Shown here one piece after another: positions 57,101 to 64,000 of a DNA stretch of 64,000 nt. Under the pieces are notes generated by a model. It was given only the letters and a program-made list of their open reading frames with translations, ran no database searches and had not been told where the DNA came from. Each line of letters opens with the position of its first letter. The stretch's first letter is position 1. This stretch comes from Asterias amurensis (Eukaryota; Echinodermata; Asteroidea; Forcipulatida; Asteriidae). Made by a program: the position numbers and the translations under genes. The stretch is taken from NCBI RefSeq assembly GCF_032118995.1, contig NC_092652.1:27797339-27861338 (forward strand), in the 5' to 3' direction.

Positions 57101-59882
57101 GGCGGTCATGTATCATCCATTGCCTGATGTCCCTAATGCAATCTTTGATTATAGTCACAGCAGCTTGACAAGATTTGTCGTCGTCGGGTCTAAAAGATAG
57201 ATACAGCTGAGTGTCATCGACATAGCAATGGACATCAGGCAAATGATGCTCAACGATGTCAAACAATTTAGAGGCATAGACAATAAATAAAAATGGTCCT
57301 AAGCAGGATCCCTGTGGAACACCACAGTTGATGTTAAACTTCTCTGATAAGGTACCTTGAATGGATACACGTTGACTTCTATCTGACAAATAGGACGAAA
57401 ACCAATCAAGGGCCTTGCCAGTGACTCCACATTTAGACTGAAGACTTTTCAGCAAAATTACATGATCAACAGTATCGAATGCTGCACTAAGGTCTAAAAG
57501 GACGAGCAGAATAACATGTTGGGAATTCATCCTCATCAGTAAATCATTTTTAACCTTAATAAGAGCCGTTTCTGTACTATGATGCTTCCGGTAAGATGAT
57601 TGGAGAACCGGAAACATGGAGTGTTTTGACATGTGACTATAAAGTTGGTCACAAGTTGGTCACAAGTGTACTTTTGTCTTCAAAAAGTACCTCAGTTTAA
57701 TGATGACAATGCATCAGTACAAAATACTACATGTAGCTACACCTGAGTTGAATCCTGCACCAGTACAACAATACAAATACAAGCAACGGTGTAAAACCTT
57801 GTAACAGGACATTCACAATTAGACTAAAATGACTAGGCTATAGAGTTAAGTTAAACCATCCCTCATTAAAGCGCATACACATCACAGCAATTGTAACATT
57901 TTCAAGAGCAACAGGACCATTGGGAGGCCAAGAGACTAAGCCAACAATAATATCTTACCTGTCTTGAACAAATGGATAGCAGTTAGTCAGGTATCGTGGT
58001 AGTTCTGTCAGAGTGTAACCTGTTCCATTGGCTGAGGGTACAGCTTGATGACTCTGGGTAGATGGGACCATCTTGGGGTGGATAGACCCAGGATGGGTGT
58101 GTCCCATATAGGCGTGACCAGAGCCATGAATAGGATGATGATTGTTATATTCATGCTGGAGTTTATGGGTGATGTTCTGCCCAGGTCTTGCTGGGTTTGA
58201 TTGGCCAGGAATAAAAGGCTCTACCTCGGCAGACAATGGAGTCGCCTTGAAAGAAAGAGAAAAAAAATTGATTCAAATGAAAAGTACAATAGGCTGTTCA
58301 CTACCGCCTACGATGCAAAACAGCAAACTTGTGCCGTGTCAAACTCAAATAAGTAGAACATGATGAATTCAATTTGACAAAAGAGCAGTGTTTAGAGCAA
58401 ACTTTTGATAAATTACATGGTAAAATCGACACTATATGATGCACGGCAAGCTCTGTGTAGTGCATAATAAGAGAAGCATACACTTTGAACGGGTACCGGT
58501 CACTTCGGCACCTTGCAAACTCAGCACCTGCAAACTCGGCACCTTGCAAACTCGGCACCCACAAACTCGGCACCTTGCAATCTCGGCACCCACAAACTCA
58601 GCACATGTACAATACAAACTCGACACCCACAGTTGAAAATGTTCGATTGCACACTGCATGGTTGGCCTCAGTATTTGAAGTAAAAGTTCAATGGTCCCAC
58701 ATTGCCATAAAAAGCTTGATCCTGTTGAAGTTGCTAGACTTATAAAATTAGAAATATTAATATTAGAATATTATTATTTTCGTAACCAAAATTACCAGAA
58801 AATAGGGCAACGTTAGTAACACTGAAGTCAGTGCACGCAGTACCGAACTGTTGCCGAGCTGTCAGGATCTTAGTCTCCATCACGGCCGGCGCTTTTCGGC
58901 AAATCCCGCTCTGTTTTATGCAACAATCCAGTAAAACCCCATGCAAAACGCATGTTAACATTTTCTAAAGTCCAATAAAAAAGTTAAAATGGCGCACTTT
59001 TGTCACTGACATGGACGCATTTCAGCCTAGGCCCGCTAGTTCTAGTCTATTAAAAAACAACATTTAAAAACTCTTCCTGAACCATGAAGAAACGGTGGAC
59101 AATTAAATTTTCAGGTGGAAAACAAACTTCACCCCAATTTTCTCGGAAGTTTGGAAGCGGTTTAATCAGCTACCATAACGAGTGATTTTGCCATTAACAG
59201 CGTTTACTAATATAAGGTTCAAACCATTTTGTATTGCTTAAGTTGTTCATTTTTAACCACTTGAATCTTCGAGTGATATTGCTGGGTGCAGAGTTTGTCA
59301 GTCAAAAAAAGGTTGGTGCAGAGTTTGTATGGTGCCCACTTTCTTAGTGCCGAGTGGGTGCCGAGTTTGCATGGTGCCAAGATTGCGAGGTGCCGAGGTT
59401 GCAGGTGCCGAGTTTGCAAGGTGCCGAAGTGTCCGGTATTCCTTTGAACTAGGCCTATTTTATCTCTTGTTACAATGTGTCCGCATCATGAAAACAAAAT
59501 CCATTTTGGGTCTTAGGTGGTCTTGACAATATTTTACTGCTTTCTACCTTAATTTTTGACATGACTTAGGCATGAGTGGTGCGCTTGAGTTTCCTCCAGA
59601 CCACATGATGAAATGTCAAATATTTTCCTTTTTATTTAAGAGTCTGGCATGCGCTTATGTAAAACTACCAATTCCTCAAGAGGATTAAAAAGGGGAAATA
59701 AAGTCTTTGAATTGAACCATCAACGGAGACGCGATCAAAACATAAAGACTCCATCCATGAACCACCCTTTGACAACATAAAATACAACAATCAAATGTGG
59801 TAAATAAAATATGTTGTTAGTTACAATTTTACTTTCTCAGATTTAGTCTTACCTGAGGTGGTTTTCTGTCGGCTTCAGACAT
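42139..59882 (-). CDS. SECISBP2L: SECIS-binding protein 2 (SECISBP2/SECISBP2L type)
   Basis: Binds SECIS hairpins in selenoprotein mRNAs and enables UGA decoding as selenocysteine. Fifteen GT-AG exons, in phase: 59882..59853, 58245..57959, 55647..55251, 54678..54537, 53797..52764, 51631..51458, 50599..50483, 47642..47439, 46964..46801, 46604..46531, 46138..45937, 45382..45277, 44519..44405, 43991..43837, 43143..42139; 4206 nt, 1401 residues (longer than the roughly 1100 of human SECISBP2L). Low-complexity Pro/Gln N-half with DSDSGYYSPKH and GDFPELS. SID-type segment NPLDSSAPLKRGKERE ... ALKRVILKERE (about 796-850). L7Ae RNA-binding domain about 941-1085 with RRFREYCNQVLDQDIDAC, KRRIVMGLREVTKHLKLKK, VSPNLERIQSKGGLD, VVFALGRKALGRAVNK and VSVVGIFNYDGAQ. 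The tail has ISFSSVISEPISE, as in SECISBP2L, then an acidic run. Probably the single invertebrate SBP2; the L label is by the tail. Confidence 0.94.
44875..45200. mobile_element. Palindromic MITE with splice-like ends
   Basis: Left CTTACCTGCAACAAGCCACT, right the complement AGTGGCTTGTTGCAGGTAAG; inner GGGAGCTGCATTATTTCA pair. 326 bp in SECISBP2 intron 12. Each end contains TTGCAG joined to GTAAG. Confidence 0.8.
47675..48085. mobile_element. Palindromic TTAA MITE, family D
   Basis: 411 bp; ends AGGATTCGGGTACTTTTTC / GAAAAAGTACATAGACCCT; TTAA at 47671-47674 and 48086-48089; centre AAAATAATTTTGGTCTCATG palindrome. It ends 27 bp from the acceptor of SECISBP2 exon 8. Confidence 0.82.
49720..49981 (+). 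mobile_element. Probable LINE 3' UTR fragment
   Basis: Non-coding sequence ending TTTTTTAATAAAAATGAATG and five AATG units, a tail type common in RTE-like non-LTR elements. SECISBP2 intron 7. Confidence 0.4.
50235..50385 (-). repeat. tRNA-like SINE fragment
   Basis: On the minus strand CTGGGCAAGCTTGGATGGGT, then AGGTTCAAATCTAAC (B-box-like). The GGGCAAGCTTGG segment resembles the 69-bp satellite unit (GGGCATGCTTGG), so both may come from one SINE family. Confidence 0.4.
52385..52643. mobile_element. TTAA MITE, family B (copy 4, left end lost)
   Basis: Central GAGACCTCAGAATTAGATTTTGAGGTCTC palindrome region and right end CACTTACCAATAGTGACCAG, TGTCT then TTAA (52644-52647). SECISBP2 intron 5. 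Confidence 0.75.
56055..57650 (-). mobile_element. LINE fragment (CR1/L2-like), 5' truncated
   Basis: Minus-strand RT from 57632: SSYRKHHSTETALIKV, LLVLLDLSAAFDTVDH, GKALDWFSSYLSDRSQ, NCGVPQGSCLGPFLF, active site YVDDTQLY, then WMIHDRLLINDGKSEF. After a break, DYCNSLLYGLPKSQIAKLQRV (near 56761) and FKAIHGLSPKYIQDL ... FSVAAPKLWNALPLHIRS (56374-56649). 3' end GGCGCAATATAAATTTTAAT and an ATT tail at 56055. At least two frame breaks. In SECISBP2 intron 2. Confidence 0.9.
58491..59441. mobile_element. Foldback element with 16-bp repeat arms and 8-bp TSD
   Basis: Left arm GGGTACCGGTCACTTCGGCA then ~16-bp units (AACTCGGCACCTTGCA, AACTCGGCACCCACA ...); right arm the inverse, ending AAGTGTCCGGTATTC. 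CTTTGAAC lies on both sides (58483-58490, 59442-59449). 951 bp, SECISBP2 intron 1. An unrelated-looking loop (58640-59280) has no coding domain. The 8-bp duplication fits a hAT/P/Mutator-like parent. Confidence 0.82.
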
Positions 59883-61183
59883 CTAGAGATTTTCAAACGC
59901 AATCACCATAATGAACTCAGTAACTGTGTTGGTTGTAAATACCCACGCAATATAGCCAACAGACATTTTAATTATTCGTTTATAAAAATGGATATGGATG
60001 GCAGACGGCGGGGACTTATAAACTATTTCGTTGTTGATGCGTACAATGGGTGGGTCGTTGTTTGAATGCACAGCGGAAAACTACTAAACACGTTAGAATT
60101 GTTGCATGTGGTGAGTCAATGTCGCCTGTGTAATATTTTGGTATGGGTGTGGAAAATCCTTCACCGATCACACACTCCTCACGACGATACGTTATGTGTT
60201 GAGCTGACCGAGTACCAGTGAAGGTCGGGTTGACATGGATGGGTGTATGCTTGTTGCAGAGTTTGTTTACACCATAGAGCTATGAGCTAGCTATATAGCT
60301 CTATTATATGGTTAACACACACACACACACAGTCAACAAGGAAGGAATACCCCCACACACTTACCTTCTTCGTAAAACAAAAACCCATAATAGTATGTGC
60401 ATGAATTTTTCAACAACAAAAATTGGAGAACCCCGCCCAACACACAAAGAGCCATCCATGGCAGCAGCCGAAGCATTGGCCAGGGGCACTGGGTGTGATT
60501 TGTATGGGTGTGGTCACCAATTTTATATATATATATATATGTATTTTTATTTTATTTTATTTTAACTTTTTTGTTTGGGGGGGGGGGGGGTTGACCTTGA
60601 TGGTTGTGATTGTCCATGGAATCGGAGAGACTGGATGCTTCACATGGAGGTACAATTAAATTTACTTCCATGGTTTTACCTTCACAGCACTGACTTGGAA
60701 AAACAATGGGGAGGGAGTTAACTTCCTTGATCAACAATTCAATTTCAACCAAGATGCTCCTTTTTGGGGTCCAGCAGTTTGTGGACTAGTTTCTACGAGA
60801 GAAAAAAACTTGAAATATCAGAGGGCAGTCATCACTAAATTACTTGCACATCAGTGGAACAAGGTTCAAATCCCGCCTGAGACCAGAGCCTTGTATGTGG
60901 ATTGAGGTTTTCAGTCCCTACCTGATTAGGGTTTTCCCTTTATTTCCTCCTACATTGGTAATCTTTCTTCTCGTTTACTATTCATCGTTATATTGGTGGT
61001 GGCACTGAATGTGTATTTAAAAATAAACAACACACTAATCAATGCATTTTGTATAATTCTGATCCAAATTCCATTGCAACTCTTAATAATCATAATACAA
61101 AATTAGTACAATCTAGAGATTGAATTGGCCAAACCCCTGGAAACTACTATGTTTAAACTTGAACATGCTTTATAAATATTTAA
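59883..61183. other. Upstream of SECISBP2; no gene seen
   Basis: Presumed SECISBP2 promoter. Simple repeats: CA at 60308-60330, TA at 60525-60541, G-run at 60578-60590. At about 60868 a plus-strand AGGTTCAAATCCCGCCT looks like an isolated pol III B box. Confidence 0.4.
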
Positions 61184-61342
61184 AGGCATTGGTTTTTCTT
61201 CCATCATTCTCTCGCAACTTTGTCGAACAGTTGAGTTCAAATGTTCACAGCTTTTTGTTATATTGCATACATGTACATGTACATGTATGTTTAGATACAC
61301 CAAGTAAGAAGACTGGTCTTTGACAAAAGGTCTCCAGTCCCT
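61184..61342. mobile_element. TTAA MITE, family B, internally deleted
   Basis: Starts AGGCATTGGTTTTTC after TTAA (61180-61183), retains TCGCAACTTTGTCGAACAG and TAGATACACCAAGTAAGAAG, ends before TTAA (61343-61346). 159 bp, about half the normal length. Confidence 0.7.
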
Positions 61343-61346
61343 TTAA

Positions 61347-61698
61347 AGCCATTATACACTTTTGGAACAGAAATCTCAGATTTACAAATAAATTACAGGG
61401 TTTACAGTCGGTAATTGTGAAAGACTTCTCTTGAAATATTATTCCATGAAATGCTTTACTTTTTGAGAAAACATTATCAGTTATCAATTCTTGATATCGA
61501 GAATTAGGATTTATTTTAAACACATGTCATGACACGGCCAAACATGCGGAAACAAGGGTGGGTTTTCCTTTAATTTTCTCCCGACTTTGATGACCGATTG
61601 AGCTTAAATTTTCACAGGTTCATTATTTTATATATAATTTGTGATACACGAAGTGTGGGCCTTTGGACAATACTGTTTGCCGAAAGTGTCCAATGGCT
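61347..61698. mobile_element. Palindromic TTAA MITE, family C (copy 2)
   Basis: 352 bp; ends AGCCATTATACACTTTTGG / CGAAAGTGTCCAATGGCT; TTAA at 61343-61346 (shared with the neighbouring MITE) and 61699-61702. Confidence 0.85.
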
Positions 61699-61702
61699 TT
61701 AA

Positions 61703-62958
61703 CCATTTAACCAACACACTCTATGTGGTCCATCCAAAGGAAACTTTGTGGTTTCAGTGTTTTAAACAAGTAGCTGTTTATTGATGAACTTTTGAAAACT
61801 ACAAAACAGTTAATTAGCAATCCAGTAGGCAACAACTAAAAGAAAACAATACACAACAAATCTAAAAGAGATATTCACAAACACATGTCTTAGCAAAATT
61901 AAAGGGAAAAATCTAAACTTTATAAACAAAATTGAGAAAATTTTAAAGATATATTATGTGTAACAGTTATCAATAAATGTGTATAGAAATAAACGTAAAA
62001 TGATACCTACAGTAGGCAAAACTCAAAAGCATATCATTCTCATAGAACTAACAAAAGTTTTACATTGTGTATAAAGCAGTTGATGTATCCAGAAGAGGTG
62101 TGGGTAAAGGCAGAAAGGGGGGGGGAGACTTCCACCTAAACCCCTTGCCGTCCTAGCGACAAATATTTGATTTTAGGTTGTTTACTTTGCTGAAAACATC
62201 TTAATTACCTAGTTTTTTCCCCCTACATATCCATGACCCCAGCTGGACACATGTCTACATTTGTAGGCACAGTTCATCGATTTATGGAAACTTTCTCTTG
62301 ATGTAGTACTAATGTAGGGTCAAATTCCCCAAAAAGAAAACCCAAGAAAATCTTAACCCATCACCTCCTCATCGTTTCACACTTAATGCATTCTTGTTCC
62401 TGAAGAATGAAAACTCAGTATGCTAACCCTAGTATTATCTCGACTCTCAAGCAGAGGTAGCTGTTTAGCTGTTTCCCCCGGGAAAAGTCTACTTCCCATG
62501 CTTCCAGAGAGAAGTGTGAAAAGGTCAACAAAATGTTCCCAGAAGTTTGCAACGACAGTTCTCTTGTGTGAAAGAGAGTAAGATTTGTTTTGTTTATCAG
62601 GATGTTCAAAGTAAAAATGACCCCTCATTGTTTTTTCACACAACCCTTTACTGCTACCATTGTCATCCTTCATGTTCCTTAACACTACCAGCCTATAAAT
62701 TGTCCAATTAACATTACAAATAAAACAATGCAAACATCAACAAGCCAAAAACATTAACAATCAATAGGCCTGCATGTATGGGAAATTAAGGCACACTCTA
62801 ATACATGTACAACAGTGCAGCAAAATAAGGTTTTGGGTTCACTCTTAACTGCAATGAGTGCTCTCCACTCAAGTTAAACCCTTCCTTGTAACCAGGTTTA
62901 TGTGGTAACTTGTGTCAAAACTCATGACCTTTTAAATTATTTAAATTACCATTATTGA
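61703..62958. other. No gene seen
   Basis: Non-coding. A minus-strand frame of 116 codons at 62383-62733 has no motif or splice context that I trust. Confidence 0.4.
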
Positions 62959-62962
62959 TTAA

Positions 62963-63263
62963 AGGAACACGTTGCCTTGGATCAGACGAGTTGGTCTATA
63001 ACTGAGCGTTTGTATCCGTTTTTTATAAAATGCATATGGTTGGAAAGATGTTTTAAAAGTAGAATACAATTATCCACACCAGTTTGCCTGAAATTGCATG
63101 GTTTTCCTTCTACTGTGCGAACTAACACGGTCGGCCATTAATGGCCGACCGTGTTAGTCGACGAGGTAAAAGGAAAACCGTGCAATTTCGAGGCATGTTT
63201 GTGTGGATCATTGTATTCTACTTTTACAACATCTTTCTACCCATATGCATTTTATAAAAAACA
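62963..63263. mobile_element. TTAA MITE, family A (copy 3, right end lost)
   Basis: Starts AGGAACACGTTGCCTTGGAT after TTAA (62959-62962). The central loop is shortened and the copy breaks off after TGCATTTTATAAAAAAC. Confidence 0.85.
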
Positions 63264-63635
63264 TAAATAGTCTGTCATAATATGTCTAGTGTTTTGTATT
63301 ATCTTGCCAGGAGTTGCACAGGATCATACAAACTTATGAATAACTAAATATTACACATGTACGTGTCTGGGTAAGTTATGTCTGGGTCTACTCTAATACT
63401 TCCAATATGTACATGTAGTACAGTACACTAATGTTCAGGTCTTGAACTTTGTGAATCACAAGATTAATTGATCAATGCGAGGAATGATCCATGACTGGCA
63501 AATACTGGGATCACCCAGGAATTTGTGTAGCAATTATTCTTAGTTACATTCTGCACTAATTAATCACAAAAGAAAAAATTTGCATTAAGTTCAGCATTCA
63601 ATGTCAATGTCAATTCATAACGTAAACTCCATATT

Positions 63636-64000
63636 TTACTGCCCTGCCATTTGCATTTCACCACTCTGTGCTTGGGAGACATTTTGCACATTATCTGCAA
63701 CTTGTTCAGTAGTAGTTTCTCCTCCCTGAATGAATCCAGTTAAGTGTTCGATGGAAGCTTCTGTCTCTCTAGCACTTTCTTCTCTACTCTCTTGCTCCTC
63801 ATCACCATCAGCCAATCCTGGATCGAGGACACAGGTTTGAAATTTCACAACAAGCTTTGGTTTAATGCGTACGGACTGTTGCTGAATACACTGATGTTCT
63901 TGGTATTCTATAACAGACTGAAAGTCAGCTTTACATGAAGAGCAATTGAAGTGGTCAGACTCTGAGTGGCTAATGAAGTGCAAACCTAGATTTGAGATTG
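63636..64000 (-). CDS. C2H2 zinc-finger protein, C-terminal end (partial)
   Basis: Last exon of a gene that runs off the right edge on the minus strand, stop at 63636. The segment begins with the end of one finger (NLGLHFISH, H-x3-H) and then FNCSSCKADFQSVIEYQEHQC, a final finger with C-x2-C and an H...C ending. The roughly 90-residue tail is acidic and Glu/Gln-rich (DGDEEQESREESARETEAS, MQMAGQ end). Likely a nuclear DNA-binding protein; the orthologue cannot be told from this end. Confidence 0.7.
   Translation of the reverse strand, partial: ISNLGLHFISHSESDHFNCSSCKADFQSVIEYQEHQCIQQQSVRIKPKLVVKFQTCVLDPGLADGDEEQESREESARETEASIEHLTGFIQGGETTTEQVADNVQNVSQAQSGEMQMAGQ

Noticed and set aside
62383-62733. 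116-codon minus-strand frame
   Set aside because: No motif, no clear splice partners; could be a UTR or chance.

Overview
The window is intron-rich animal DNA packed with transposon relics and is most likely from an echinoderm. The palindromic TTAA-flanked MITEs resemble repeats I remember from sea-star genomes; that is recollection, not a search. The real genes are few, spliced with GT-AG introns, and all on the minus strand. I rebuilt their exons by hand, checking splice-site agreement, reading phase and family motifs.

Layout. 0.5-1.35 kb: two exons of a histidine acid phosphatase resembling ACP6 (lysophosphatidic acid phosphatase type 6), continuing off the left edge. 1.4-4.0 kb: a large foldback element with a 6-bp target duplication. 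4-9.7 kb: no recognisable gene; LINE 3' debris, hairpins and a MITE. 9.8-16.9 kb: a complete ten-exon SLC22 (organic cation/zwitterion) transporter, 582 residues. 17.1-21.4 kb: nested mobile DNA, namely a LINE inside a palindromic MITE, then a second LINE holding another foldback element. 23.3-36.4 kb: complete eleven-exon ferrochelatase, 405 residues, with catalytic His and all four [2Fe-2S] cysteines. 37-41 kb: a hAT-like relic, MITEs and a LINE tail. 42.1-59.9 kb: complete fifteen-exon SECIS-binding protein of SECISBP2/SECISBP2L type, 1401 residues. 63.6-64 kb: the 3' end of a C2H2 zinc-finger gene running off the right edge.

The genes do not form an operon or pathway. They are separate housekeeping or transport genes: haem synthesis in mitochondria, selenocysteine decoding on ribosomes, membrane transport and phosphate-ester hydrolysis. 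What links the window is its mobile DNA. There are three foldback elements with tandem-repeat arms, four or more families of TTAA MITEs (some lying within 20-30 bp of splice sites), two in-intron minisatellites with open frames, a tRNA-derived SINE with a 15-bp duplication, and several LINE fragments.

Limits: everything was read by eye. Exon ends are predictions, UTRs are not defined, and repeat-family names above the level of structure are tentative.
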